A stretch of 64,000 nucleotides of DNA, from positions 1 through 64,000 of the forward strand of contig CAZFCE010000007.1 of NCBI GenBank assembly GCA_964517605.1. The letters are read 5' to 3'. The position numbers were made by a program, and so were the translations under genes. Below, piece by piece: positions 7,737-16,394 of this stretch. The stretch comes from J095 sp964517605. Lineage in GTDB: Bacteria; Chloroflexota; Anaerolineae; 4572-78; J111. The notes under the pieces are model-generated. The model worked only from the letters and a program-made list of their open reading frames with translations. It was not told where the DNA came from and searched no databases. How positions within the stretch are numbered: the stretch's first letter is position 1; each line of letters begins with the position of its first letter.

Positions 7737-8852
7737 ATGAAAACATACCTATCAATTTTTATTTTTGCAATTTTACTGGGTTTGATGGCGCTGCTCCCCG
7801 CGAGCAGCCGGGCGGATTTTCCGGATGTTTGCCAGCAGGCTGAAAACGTTTTGCCCAACTGCAACTTTAACGAAGGCATGAATCACTGGCAACCTTTTTT
7901 AGAAACGGGCAGCGCCGATGTCAGTGTGCTGCAAGGCGGCGGCGGATGCCATGCGCCGCTATGCCCGGCGGCTTACGTAGTTACCAATAATTATTTTATT
8001 GGCGGCATTTTGCAGCAGGTAAAAGTTACCAAAGGCGCTAATTATTACGCCAACATTGTCTGGCTGGTGTTTGATACTTTGGTAAACGATGCCGGCATTA
8101 ACCAGGCTGTGGGCGGCGGTATTGGCCGCCGGATTGGCATTGACCCGTTTGGCGGCACCGACCCCAAATCGGCTAACGTGGTTTGGTCCGAAGACAACTG
8201 GCGCAACGATTGCAAAATTTGCAACGTTGAGCAAGTAACCGTTACCGCCCAATCTGATACCATCACCGTGTTTTTGCGGCTGGATGACACCTGGCGGCAG
8301 CGCGCCGCCAAAAAAGGGTACAACGTGCCCACCAGCAAAGACCAGTTCTGGATTGACGACATTGGTATGAAGCAGGTGGGCGGCAGCCCGGTGGTGGCTG
8401 CCGCGGTGGCTTCGCCCACCGTAGCGGCGGTATCGCCGGTTGAAACGCCCACGCCGGCCCCTCAAAATACGGCGGCCTCGGCTAACGCGGCAGCCGCCCA
8501 ACCCACCGCGGCCAAAGTAAAAAACACGGCCACGCCGGCAGAAACGCCCACCGCCACCAGTACCGTGCCGCCTACCGTTACGCCTACCACTACCAGCACG
8601 CCGCTGCCAACTTTAACGCCCACCACCACGCCATCGCCTACCGCTACCATGCCACCGCGCCCCACCCGAATGCCCACGCCGCCTCACCACGCCACCTCTA
8701 CCCCGCCGGGCGCGGCCAACCTGTCGGTGTTGGGCACGGTGGGTACCGCCGTTTGTTTGGGCGGCGGCGGATTGGTGGTAGCCGCGGTGGTGCTGTTGGG
8801 CCTGGTGTGGTTGTACCGGCTGGGCTGGGGCAAACCGGCCAATGATGATTAA
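7737..8852 (+). CDS. secreted, C-terminally anchored surface protein with jelly-roll-like domain
   Basis: The 371-aa protein has a signal peptide (residues 1-26, cleavage near SSRA-DF). A domain of about 190 residues follows that resembles carbohydrate-binding jelly rolls in pattern (CNFNEGMNHWQP, later QFWIDDIGMKQ) and has six or more Cys that could form disulfides outside the cell. Next is a long Thr/Pro/Ala linker (about 225-325), a C-terminal membrane helix (about 335-360) and a short charged tail. It starts 13 nt after a terminator, so it needs its own promoter, which I could not place. Ligand binding at the cell surface is inferred from architecture only. Confidence 0.6.
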   Translation: MKTYLSIFIFAILLGLMALLPASSRADFPDVCQQAENVLPNCNFNEGMNHWQPFLETGSADVSVLQGGGGCHAPLCPAAYVVTNNYFIGGILQQVKVTKGANYYANIVWLVFDTLVNDAGINQAVGGGIGRRIGIDPFGGTDPKSANVVWSEDNWRNDCKICNVEQVTVTAQSDTITVFLRLDDTWRQRAAKKGYNVPTSKDQFWIDDIGMKQVGGSPVVAAAVASPTVAAVSPVETPTPAPQNTAASANAAAAQPTAAKVKNTATPAETPTATSTVPPTVTPTTTSTPLPTLTPTTTPSPTATMPPRPTRMPTPPHHATSTPPGAANLSVLGTVGTAVCLGGGGLVVAAVVLLGLVWLYRLGWGKPANDD

Positions 8853-8903
8853 TGTTCAGGCATAAACCGGACAAAATGCAGAATCGAATTTAAGGAGAAG
8901 AAG

Positions 8904-10211
8904 ATGTCAGCTAATACGCCCGATACCATTGTTTTGCAGTGTCTTCAATGTAACCGCACTTACCCCGCCAACCAGGTGCGCTACGTTTGCGATTGTGGCG
9001 GCCTGCTCGATGTGGCCCACGATTTGGAAGCGTTGCGCCCGCACATCAGCCGGGGCCTGTTTGATGGCCGGTTGAGCGGCGCGCCCGGCTCCAAAGTTGT
9101 GCCCACCACCGATTCCGGGGTGTGGCGCTACCGCGAAATCATTCTGCCGGCCACGGCGGACACCATTGTTTCTCGGCCCGAAGGCAACACGCCCCTGTAC
9201 GAGCATCCCCGCGTGTCGGAATATGCGGGTGTGGCCAACTTTTACCTCAAACACGAAGGCGAAAATCCCACCGGCTCGTTCAAAGACCGGGGGATGACCG
9301 TGGGCACAACGCAGGCCAAAATTATGGGCGCAACCGCCGTGGCCTGCGCTTCAACCGGCAACACCTCGGCTTCGCTGGCGGCCTACGCTGCCCGCGCCGG
9401 CATCCCGGCCATCATTTTTATCCCAACCGGTAACATTGCCGCCGGTAAACTGGCGCAGGCGCTGGCGTATGGCGCGCACACGCTGCAAATTCAGGGTGAT
9501 TTTGACGACGCCATGCACCTGGTGCAGGATGTGTGCAACCGGCTGGGCGTGTATCTGCTTAACTCGCTCAACCCGTTCCGGCTGGAAGGGCAAAAATCAA
9601 TTGTGTTTGAAATTTTGCAGGGCTTTCAATGGCAGCCGCCGGACTGGATTGTGCTGCCGGCGGGCAACCTGGGCAACACCGCCGCCTTTGGCAAAGCCCT
9701 GTACGAAGCCCAACAACTGGGGCTGATTGACCGCATCCCGCGGATTGCCGCCGTGCAGGCCGCCGGAGCCAGCCCCTTTTACCAGAGCTACCGACAAAAT
9801 TTTGCCGAGCGTGTCAGCGTAAAAGCCGAAACCGTGGCCACCGCTATTCGCATTGGCAACCCGGTAAGCTACCCCCGCGCCATTCGCACTTTAAAATGGA
9901 CTAACGGCCTGGTGACTGCCGTTTCTGACGCCGAAATTATGGACGCCAAAGCCGTGGTTGACGCCGCCGGCATTGGCTGCGAACCGGCTTCGGCGGCCTC
10001 GGTGGCGGGCGTGCGCCAGCTCATTGCTGCCGGCATCATCAAACCGGAAGAAACCGTGGTGGGTATTCTCACCGGCAATTTGATGAAGGACCCCACAGCC
10101 ACGGTAGATTATCACGCCGGCAACTGGGCCAACGCCCGCTTTGCCAACGCCCCGGTTGCGGTAGAAGCCTCGGTAGCCGCCGTGCAAAAGGCGCTGGAAT
10201 CCCGGTTGTAA
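8904..10211 (+). CDS. thrC: threonine synthase
   Basis: PLP enzyme that converts O-phosphohomoserine to threonine, the last step of threonine synthesis, in the cytoplasm. The 435 aa start with a zinc-ribbon-like segment (CLQC at about 12-15, CDCGG at about 29-33), typical of one threonine synthase branch. The PLP lysine is in GSFKDRG (about residue 130) after HEGENPT, and the cofactor-binding CASTGNTSASLAAYAA is present. The C-terminal SAASVAG and TGNLMKDP motifs fit the family. The start ATG has AAGGAG upstream (about 8891). The GT2 gene starts directly after its stop. Confidence 0.9.
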   Translation: MSANTPDTIVLQCLQCNRTYPANQVRYVCDCGGLLDVAHDLEALRPHISRGLFDGRLSGAPGSKVVPTTDSGVWRYREIILPATADTIVSRPEGNTPLYEHPRVSEYAGVANFYLKHEGENPTGSFKDRGMTVGTTQAKIMGATAVACASTGNTSASLAAYAARAGIPAIIFIPTGNIAAGKLAQALAYGAHTLQIQGDFDDAMHLVQDVCNRLGVYLLNSLNPFRLEGQKSIVFEILQGFQWQPPDWIVLPAGNLGNTAAFGKALYEAQQLGLIDRIPRIAAVQAAGASPFYQSYRQNFAERVSVKAETVATAIRIGNPVSYPRAIRTLKWTNGLVTAVSDAEIMDAKAVVDAAGIGCEPASAASVAGVRQLIAAGIIKPEETVVGILTGNLMKDPTATVDYHAGNWANARFANAPVAVEASVAAVQKALESRL

Positions 10212-11225
10212 GTGGCCGTGTCCGCGTTATCAACCCTGCCGCCGGTAACGGTGATTATGCCCGTGCTCAACGAAGCCGGGTTTATTGAGCGCAGCCTGGG
10301 CGCGGTGCTGGCCCAGGCTTATCCGCCGCAGTTGTTGGAGGTGCTGGTGGTGGATGGCGGCTCAACCGATGCCACCTGCGCCATAGTGCAAACGCTGATG
10401 GCGCAGCACGCCAACCTGCGCTTGCTGCCCAACCTGCGCCGCATTCAGGCGGCGGCCATGAATATTGGCATTGCGGCGGCGCGGGGTGAAATTATTGTGC
10501 GGGTTGATGGCCACACCATCATTGCGCCGGACTACGTAAGCCAGTGCGTGCGGTTGCTGGTGGCAGGCCGCGCCGATAACGTGGGCGGCATGATGCGCGC
10601 CTGCGGCCAAACGTATGTGGGGCAAGCGGTGGCGCTGGCTACCACTTCGCCGTTTGGCATTGGCGGCTCAAAGTTTCACTACACCGACCGGGAGCAAGAG
10701 GTGGATACGGTGTATCTGGGCGCGTATCGGCGTGAAACGCTGTTGCGTCTTGGTCTGTACGATGAAAATTTTCAAATTAATGAAGATTACGAACTGAACT
10801 ACCGGTTGCGGCAGGCCGGTGGCAAAATTTTACTTAGCCCGACGGTGCAATCAACCTACACCCCACGTTCGTCGTTGGGGGCGGTGGGGCGGCAATACTT
10901 TAAATACGGCGGCTGGAAAGTTCGCACGTTGCAAAAACATCCGGCCTCGTTGCAGTGGCGGCAGGCTGTTGCGCCGCTGTTTGTAGCAGTGCTGCTGGCC
11001 GGTTTGTTAGCGGGGTGGTGTTGGCGGCCTATGCGGTGGTTATTGGGAGTTGTGGGCGGCAGCTACTCGCTGGCGGCGTTGTTGGCCAGTGTGGTTGCCT
11101 CGCGCCGGGGCGGCTGGCGATATTTTCCGGTTTTGCCGGCAGTGTTTGCCGCCATTCACATGGCCTGGGGGCTGGGTTTTTGGTATGGTCTTTGGGAGTT
11201 GCTGGCCCGCCGGGTAGCACGGTAA
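10212..11225 (+). CDS. family 2 glycosyltransferase, membrane-anchored (ExoA-like)
   Basis: Predicted inverting glycosyltransferase of 337 aa acting at the inner face of the membrane in surface polysaccharide synthesis. The GT-A domain (about 12-240) shows PVLNEAGFIE, the nucleotide-binding VVDGGSTDAT, an acidic RVDGHT motif in the DxD position and NEDYELNYRLR, where the catalytic base is expected. Two or three hydrophobic segments fill the last 90 residues. GTG at 10212 directly follows the threonine synthase stop; GTG 10218 is an alternative. It is followed after 6 nt by the sugar-phosphate transferase, so the two likely work in the same pathway. Confidence 0.8.
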   Translation: MAVSALSTLPPVTVIMPVLNEAGFIERSLGAVLAQAYPPQLLEVLVVDGGSTDATCAIVQTLMAQHANLRLLPNLRRIQAAAMNIGIAAARGEIIVRVDGHTIIAPDYVSQCVRLLVAGRADNVGGMMRACGQTYVGQAVALATTSPFGIGGSKFHYTDREQEVDTVYLGAYRRETLLRLGLYDENFQINEDYELNYRLRQAGGKILLSPTVQSTYTPRSSLGAVGRQYFKYGGWKVRTLQKHPASLQWRQAVAPLFVAVLLAGLLAGWCWRPMRWLLGVVGGSYSLAALLASVVASRRGGWRYFPVLPAVFAAIHMAWGLGFWYGLWELLARRVAR

Positions 11226-11231
11226 AAAATT

Positions 11232-12671
11232 ATGGTTAATTCAACTTCACCGCAGCAGATTAAGTTTAAACAGCGCGCGCATACCATCCAGTTGGCGGAA
11301 CACCGCAACATTTTGTTTATAGTTGACGGCCTGCTGGTGGCGGCGGCGCTATTGTTGGGGTTGTGGCTGGGGGCGCAGCGATCCGGGTGGATTTTTTCAC
11401 CGCAATTAATACTGGAATATTCACCCTGGCTGGGGGGCGTGGCGCTGCTCTATTTTATGCTGGCCGCGGCCAACGATGCCTACCGCCCGCGCATTGCGGC
11501 TAACCCCGCCGCCAGTTTTTTTGTGGTGACTAAAACCATCCTCCAGATTTTTGGGGTGTACCTGTTAATTTACGGCTTGCTGCCGCCGTATTCGCTGCCG
11601 CGCCACTTTATTGGCATTTTTACGTTGTTTGCCCCGCCGTTGTTGTGGGGCTGGCGGTATGCCTACAGCCGGCTGTTTGTATCGGCGTTTCGGCGCAAGG
11701 TGCTGGTGGTAGGCGCGGGCTGGGCCGGCGAAACCATTACCAAAACCCTGCAAGAGTTTGCCGCCGCCCATTTTGAGGTGATTGGTTTTGTTGACGACGA
11801 CCCGGCCAAACAGTCGCAACGCATCCACAATGTGCCGGTGTTGGGCGTTACCGCCGATTTGCCTCGGCTGGCCGAAAGCCACGCCGTTTCTGATATTGTG
11901 CTGGCCATTAACCGCGATCTGCCCGGCCCGGTGCTGACCAGCGTGCTGCTTTGTTACGAACGCGGCGCGCAGGTTTTTACCATGCCGGAGTTGTACGAGC
12001 GCTTCACCGAGCGCGTGCCGGTGGAACATGTGGGCGATAACAACTGGTTTGTGGTGTTGCCGCTTAACGGCAGCGGGCGAAATTTAACGTATCAACTGGT
12101 AAAACGGGCCGTTGATCTGGCGGTGGCGCTGGCGGGGCTGGTTGTGTTTGCGGTGCTGCTGCCGCTGATTGCGGCGGTCATCCGGCTGGATTCGCGGGGC
12201 GCAATTTTTTACCGGCAGCAGCGGGTGGGGCGCGGTGGCAAAGTGTTTGAACTGGTCAAACTCCGCTCAATGGTTACCGGGGCCGAAAAACAGGGCGAAG
12301 CCAAATGGGCCGAACAGTACGACCAGCGCGTTACCCGTGTGGGCCGTTTTTTGCGCCGCACCCGGCTGGATGAGCTGCCGCAGTTGGTGAACGTGCTGCG
12401 CGGCGAAATGAGCCTGATCGGCCCGCGCCCGGAGCGCCCGGAATTTATGGCGCAACTCCAGGCCGAAATCCCCTTTTACCGCACCCGCCTCACCGTAAAA
12501 CCCGGCCTCACTGGCTGGGCGCAGGTTAATTACGATTACGGCCGGTCGGTGGTGGATGCGCTGGAAAAACTCCGCTACGATTTGTACTACATCAAACACC
12601 AGTCGGTTCGGCTGGACCTCATCATTTTGCTTAAAACCGTTAACACCGTTTTGATGCTCAAAGGCGTTTAA
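11232..12671 (+). CDS. polyprenyl-phosphate sugar-1-phosphate transferase (WbaP/WcaJ type)
   Basis: Initiating enzyme of exopolysaccharide or O-antigen synthesis, moving a sugar-1-phosphate from a nucleotide sugar to undecaprenyl phosphate. The 479 aa follow the long-form layout: four N-terminal membrane helices (about 28-140), a Rossmann-like middle domain starting VLVVGAGWAGETI (about 157), a re-entrant hydrophobic helix (about 295-320) and the conserved catalytic region with KLRSM, TRLDELPQL, SLIGPRPERPEF and GLTGWAQV. The stop overlaps the end of the convergent quinate dehydrogenase-like gene by 4 bp, leaving no room for a terminator between them. Confidence 0.88.
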   Translation: MVNSTSPQQIKFKQRAHTIQLAEHRNILFIVDGLLVAAALLLGLWLGAQRSGWIFSPQLILEYSPWLGGVALLYFMLAAANDAYRPRIAANPAASFFVVTKTILQIFGVYLLIYGLLPPYSLPRHFIGIFTLFAPPLLWGWRYAYSRLFVSAFRRKVLVVGAGWAGETITKTLQEFAAAHFEVIGFVDDDPAKQSQRIHNVPVLGVTADLPRLAESHAVSDIVLAINRDLPGPVLTSVLLCYERGAQVFTMPELYERFTERVPVEHVGDNNWFVVLPLNGSGRNLTYQLVKRAVDLAVALAGLVVFAVLLPLIAAVIRLDSRGAIFYRQQRVGRGGKVFELVKLRSMVTGAEKQGEAKWAEQYDQRVTRVGRFLRRTRLDELPQLVNVLRGEMSLIGPRPERPEFMAQLQAEIPFYRTRLTVKPGLTGWAQVNYDYGRSVVDALEKLRYDLYYIKHQSVRLDLIILLKTVNTVLMLKGV

Positions 12672-13564
12672 TTCAGTTTTAAAACCGATGGCTTTAAATC
12701 GAGTTCCGTTACCAGCGCGGTCAGTTCGGCGTCGGTGAGTAGGCGGCCTTGTCCGGCGTAGGCCACCAGCGCGGCTTCCAGCGCGTTGGTGCCAAACGAG
12801 CGCCCGTCAAAGCGGGGCGTGGTGGTAACCAGGTAGCTCAGGCCACGCGCCTGCATCAACTCCACATCAGCGGCGGTGGTGGTATTGCTGATGATGATTT
12901 TGCCGGTTAAATCATTGGGCAAATAGCGGCGGATATATTGAAAATCGCCGGCAATTACCGGGCCGTAGTTGTACCAGTTTTGGTATTTGGGCGTGATTTG
13001 TTCCTGGTTTTGGCCGGTAGGGTAAACCATACTGATGGGTATTAGCCCCACCAGCGGCATTAACAATCCGGCTAAAATTTTTAACTGCCCCAGCCCCTTT
13101 ATGGGAATGGGTAGCCCCAGCCCAAACAGCAAATCGCCGTACACCACCTCAAACCCGGCCCTGTCCAGCGATTCGGCCAGGCCGTAGCGGTCGGCGGCCA
13201 GCGGCATCATGGCTTTGCGCGGCAAAATGGCCGGCAATTGCGCCTCAACAAGCTGAAGAACGTTGCGTTCCAGCGTTAGCTTCAGGCCGCCGCCGTCGGT
13301 GCAGGGCGTGTGTTTTACGTTTTTCACCAGATTTATGCCGGAGCGTAGCGGGTACCGCCGCTGCGCCACCCGCACGTACAACTCCACGCCGCCCACGCCA
13401 AAGGCATCAACCTGGCCATCCAACTCGGTGAACATGGCCTGCGCCTTTTTTTCGTCGCCATCGCAGCCCCGGCGCTCCATCAAAATGGTTTCCGGCCCCA
13501 GTTGGATTTCTACTTTTTTATCGCGTTTGGAACTGCCCAAACTGATGCTAACCACGTGTTTCAT
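12668..13564 (-). CDS. quinate 5-dehydrogenase-like protein
   Basis: The 298-aa protein starts MKHVVSISLGSSKRD, with DAFGVGG at about 53-59 and a later nucleotide-fold-like half (TGKIIISNTTTAADVELM, about 215). I recall this layout from proteins annotated quinate 5-dehydrogenase in Chloroflexota and Firmicutes. I cannot confirm the activity, and no other shikimate or quinate gene is in the window. A hydrophobic stretch at about 160-185 may be buried core. It overlaps the upstream gene by 4 bp and is the last gene of a three-gene minus-strand operon. Confidence 0.5.
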   Translation of the reverse strand: MKHVVSISLGSSKRDKKVEIQLGPETILMERRGCDGDEKKAQAMFTELDGQVDAFGVGGVELYVRVAQRRYPLRSGINLVKNVKHTPCTDGGGLKLTLERNVLQLVEAQLPAILPRKAMMPLAADRYGLAESLDRAGFEVVYGDLLFGLGLPIPIKGLGQLKILAGLLMPLVGLIPISMVYPTGQNQEQITPKYQNWYNYGPVIAGDFQYIRRYLPNDLTGKIIISNTTTAADVELMQARGLSYLVTTTPRFDGRSFGTNALEAALVAYAGQGRLLTDAELTALVTELDLKPSVLKLN

Positions 13565-13911
13565 GCGCCGCCTCCGGCCCGGAGAAAGGCGTTAATCAGC
13601 ACGCCAATCACCACAATCAACACAATAGCCAACATTGCGCCCGCCAGCGAAATAACCGTGGCCTGCCAGCGCGGCATGGTGTCAGCCGCTTTGTTAATTT
13701 GAAAATTGGCAATGAACACAATCAAAAACACGCCGGCAATTTGCAAAAGCATCTCTGGTCGGAGCATAAGAAACCCGCCGACCGCGCCGGCTAACATGCC
13801 CCATTTAAACAGGTCGCGCCGGATGGGATCAAATGAAAACAACCCCTTGTCATCCAGCTTTTGGCCCGACGGGGTAAAGCGGTTGGGATTTAGTTTGTGC
13901 CGTTTGGTCAT
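13561..13911 (-). CDS. small membrane protein of unknown function
   Basis: Protein of 116 aa. After a polar N-terminus of about 33 residues (MTKRHKLNPNRFTPSG), it has two adjacent hydrophobic segments (about 36-67) and a third (about 82-108). I do not recognise the family. It sits between a HAD phosphatase gene (2-nt gap) and the quinate dehydrogenase-like gene (4-nt overlap), so the three are probably made together, but no functional link is evident. Confidence 0.6.
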   Translation of the reverse strand: MTKRHKLNPNRFTPSGQKLDDKGLFSFDPIRRDLFKWGMLAGAVGGFLMLRPEMLLQIAGVFLIVFIANFQINKAADTMPRWQATVISLAGAMLAIVLIVVIGVLINAFLRAGGGA

Positions 13912-13913
13912 GG

Positions 13914-14681
13914 TTACGGAATAATATCGGCCACCGAATCAACCACGCGGTTGGGCCGGTACGGGAATTTTGAGATGAGTTCCGGGGTGGTCATGCCCGT
14001 AAGCACCAAAATGGTTTCCAGGCCGCTTTCCAGCCCAATTTTTATATCGGTGTCCATACGGTCGCCAATCATGGCGGTGTTTTCGGAGTGCTCGTTTAAA
14101 AAGCGCAGGGCCGAGCGCATCATCAGCGGGTTGGGTTTGCCCACAAAATAGGGCTTAAAGCCGGTGGCGTTTTCTAACAGCGAGGCCACCGCGCCGCAGG
14201 CCGGCACCACGCCCGATTCGCTGGGGCCGTTGGGGTCGGGGTTGGTGGCAATAAAGGGCACGCCGCTGGAAATAAGCTGGGTAGCGCGGGTGAGTTTGTC
14301 AAACGGATAAGATTCGGTTTCGCCTAAAATCACGTAATCGGGGTTGTATTCGGTGAGGGTGTAGCCCACATCGGCCAGCGCCTGGTACAGGCCGGTATCG
14401 CCGATAACGTAGGCTTTGCCGTTGGGTTTTTGGAGCTGCACAAAAGCTGCCGTAGCCAGGGCGCTGCTGTAAATATTTTTGGTGTCCAGGTTAAAGCCGA
14501 TGGTTTGCAGCCGGTGCTGCAAATCGGTAACGGTGTAGCGCGGGTTGTTGGTGAGCACCAAAAATTTGTGGCCGCCGGCGCGCAGGCGGTCTATAAATTC
14601 AATTGCGCCGGGAATAGGCCGTTGGCCGTGCACCAGCACGCCATCCATATCAATTAGATAAGTTTTTTTGGTTTCTGACAT
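13914..14681 (-). CDS. HAD-superfamily phosphatase, NagD/AraL class
   Basis: Predicted cytoplasmic sugar- or nucleotide-phosphate phosphatase of 255 aa. The nucleophile motif DMDGVL is at residues 11-16 (Asp11 nucleophile, Asp13 acid/base). Motif II is VLTNNP (about 41), motif III a Lys in VGKPNP (about 175), and motif IV GDRMDTDI (about 200). The class IIA cap domain lies between motifs II and III, as in NagD and phosphoglycolate phosphatase-like enzymes. The substrate cannot be inferred. It is the first gene of a three-gene minus-strand operon. Confidence 0.85.
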   Translation of the reverse strand: MSETKKTYLIDMDGVLVHGQRPIPGAIEFIDRLRAGGHKFLVLTNNPRYTVTDLQHRLQTIGFNLDTKNIYSSALATAAFVQLQKPNGKAYVIGDTGLYQALADVGYTLTEYNPDYVILGETESYPFDKLTRATQLISSGVPFIATNPDPNGPSESGVVPACGAVASLLENATGFKPYFVGKPNPLMMRSALRFLNEHSENTAMIGDRMDTDIKIGLESGLETILVLTGMTTPELISKFPYRPNRVVDSVADIIP

Positions 14682-14745
14682 TTTTTCCTCGTGGGGTAAG
14701 TCGCCGTGGCCGGGAGATAAAATCCGTTACGACGGGTTAATTTTT

Positions 14746-15870
14746 TTAAGGGATTGATTCGGTTGTCCATTGCAGCGGGTCTACGGCAATCCCGTTTAAC
14801 CGTAATTCCCAATGCAGATGCGGGCCGGTTACCAGGCCGGTGCCGCCCACGTAGCCAATCAGATCGCCGGGGTTAACGGTTTGCCCCGCCTGCACCGCCA
14901 ACTCCGATTGATGCCAGTAGCCGCTGTACACGCCCAGGCCGTGGTCAATAATCACGGCATTGCCGCGCACAGCCAGCGGTTGAGCCAGCGCCACCACACC
15001 GGCGGCGGGCGCGTAGATGGGCGTGCCCGCGCCGCCAAAATCAACACCGCTGTGAAAGCTGAGTTCGGCGCTGTTGTTGTAGGTGCGGCGCGTGCCGTAG
15101 TAGCTGGTAATGCGCGGATTGGTGGCGGGGAAGGCAAACAGGCCGGCCCAGTGCGGCTGCGGCGAAATTTTGCTCCACAGCTCTACCAGTTTGGCATTTT
15201 CGGCGGCCAGTTGGTCGGGGTCAAGCAACGCCGAGTGGGTGTCGTCAAACTCAACATCCTCAAAACCGTAGGGGCCTTCGGCCACTTCAACCGGCTGCGT
15301 GTAGACAACGGTATTACTGCCGGTTTGGGTGGCCGTAATCACCATCGGGTAACTGCCGGGCGTTAACAGAGCGTGAATGGCGGTAATGGCCCAACTCTCA
15401 CCGGCGGCATTTGTGTTGAACACAAGCGGCTGCGCGGCAAACTGGCCGGTGAGTGTGGCTGCTTGGGCCAACCGAACTTTAACCACCAGCGTGCGCCCCT
15501 GGGCAATGGTTGGCTCCGATAATTGAACGGCGGCAAACGGCGCAGGCAGCGGCGATACCACCTCGCCGGGCGGCGTGGCCGTTGCCTCCGGTACAGCCGG
15601 CACGCCGGGCAAAACCAACTGCTGCCCGGCAAAAACCAGCCCCGATGCCGGCAGGTGGTTGGCCAAAATCAGGTCGGCCAGGCGCAGGTTGTGGGCCAGC
15701 GCAATCGAAATGAGCGTGTCGCCGGGTTGAACCGTAATCACTTTATCGCCAGTGGGGGGTGGGGCGGGCGGGCTAGCCAGCGCCGGGCCGGCGGGGCGCA
15801 AAATTATCAGCGCCAGGGCCAAAAACAGGGCTTTTAGTTTACCGGTGGGCCAGGTGGGTTGATTCATCAA
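14746..15870 (-). CDS. LysM and M23-family peptidoglycan endopeptidase
   Basis: Secreted cell-wall hydrolase of 374 aa. A signal peptide (about 1-33, ending PALAS) leads to one LysM domain (about 43-89; VITVQPGDTLISIA), which binds peptidoglycan glycan strands. A beta-rich middle region (about 110-215) is followed by an M23 LytM-like metallopeptidase domain (about 255-374). Zinc ligands appear in FHSGVDFG (His and Asp) and in GPHLHWE (the second His), with HxS/WHQS near the middle. All key motifs are intact, so it should be active rather than a NlpD/EnvC-type regulator. The role is likely cell-wall remodelling or division. Confidence 0.85.
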   Translation of the reverse strand: MMNQPTWPTGKLKALFLALALIILRPAGPALASPPAPPPTGDKVITVQPGDTLISIALAHNLRLADLILANHLPASGLVFAGQQLVLPGVPAVPEATATPPGEVVSPLPAPFAAVQLSEPTIAQGRTLVVKVRLAQAATLTGQFAAQPLVFNTNAAGESWAITAIHALLTPGSYPMVITATQTGSNTVVYTQPVEVAEGPYGFEDVEFDDTHSALLDPDQLAAENAKLVELWSKISPQPHWAGLFAFPATNPRITSYYGTRRTYNNSAELSFHSGVDFGGAGTPIYAPAAGVVALAQPLAVRGNAVIIDHGLGVYSGYWHQSELAVQAGQTVNPGDLIGYVGGTGLVTGPHLHWELRLNGIAVDPLQWTTESIP

Positions 15871-15919
15871 AATTTATTGTAATCTTAACTGCGGATTTAC
15901 GCCACTGCGGATTTGCCGT

Positions 15920-15950
15920 AAAAAACAAAACCGCCGGTGCTGGCGGTTTT
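15920..15950 (-). terminator. terminator of the 530/138-aa operon
   Basis: On the minus strand a 9-bp stem (AAAACCGCC with GGCGGTTTT, 15927-15950) and a 6-nt loop are followed by G and six Ts. It lies 25 bp beyond the stop of the 138-aa gene. Confidence 0.8.
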
Positions 15951-15974
15951 GGTGGTTACGGGGAGCAACGTTTT

Positions 15975-16391
15975 TTACCCAATCGGCTTGATGCCCTGGT
16001 AGATTTGGCGGCTGCCGATGGTGCGCAAAATCATATCCGGCGATTTTTTCTGGATAATCTGATAAATTTCAACGGGGGTGAGCGGAGCGTTGTTGCTGAC
16101 AATGAACGCTCTGAAAATTGCGCTGGTCAGCGGAATGCGGGCATCAAAAAAATCGGGGTCGCTGCGGCAATTTTTGTAAAGGGCGTGCCATAACATATCA
16201 ACTTGAAACACTTCGCCGGTGAGCGGGTTAATCCAATCAAAGGTTTGGCCTTCGGAGGCATCGGCGGCATCTTCGCTATCGGGGCAGATGTGCCCTTGCA
16301 GGTAGCCGCGCAAATTCTGGTTAGAATTTTGCCACCAGCCAAAGTCAATATGAAATTTGGTTTCCAGCGTGGGTCTAATGTATTTTGCCAT
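15975..16391 (-). CDS. uncharacterised protein, 138 aa, partner of the 530-aa gene
   Basis: I do not recognise the family. The protein is soluble, with no signal or membrane segment. It begins MAKYIRPTLETKFHIDFGWW and contains DSEDAADASEGQTFDWINP (about 38-56) and a DMLWHALYKNC stretch. The last 40 residues look like a winged-helix-type domain (PLTPVEIYQIIQKKSPD, then IYQGIKPIG). The gene is 3 nt downstream of the 530-aa gene and is followed by a strong terminator, so the two form one closed operon. A similar end pattern is seen in the partner. DNA or RNA binding is possible but unproven. Confidence 0.65.
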   Translation of the reverse strand: MAKYIRPTLETKFHIDFGWWQNSNQNLRGYLQGHICPDSEDAADASEGQTFDWINPLTGEVFQVDMLWHALYKNCRSDPDFFDARIPLTSAIFRAFIVSNNAPLTPVEIYQIIQKKSPDMILRTIGSRQIYQGIKPIG

Positions 16392-16394
16392 AAT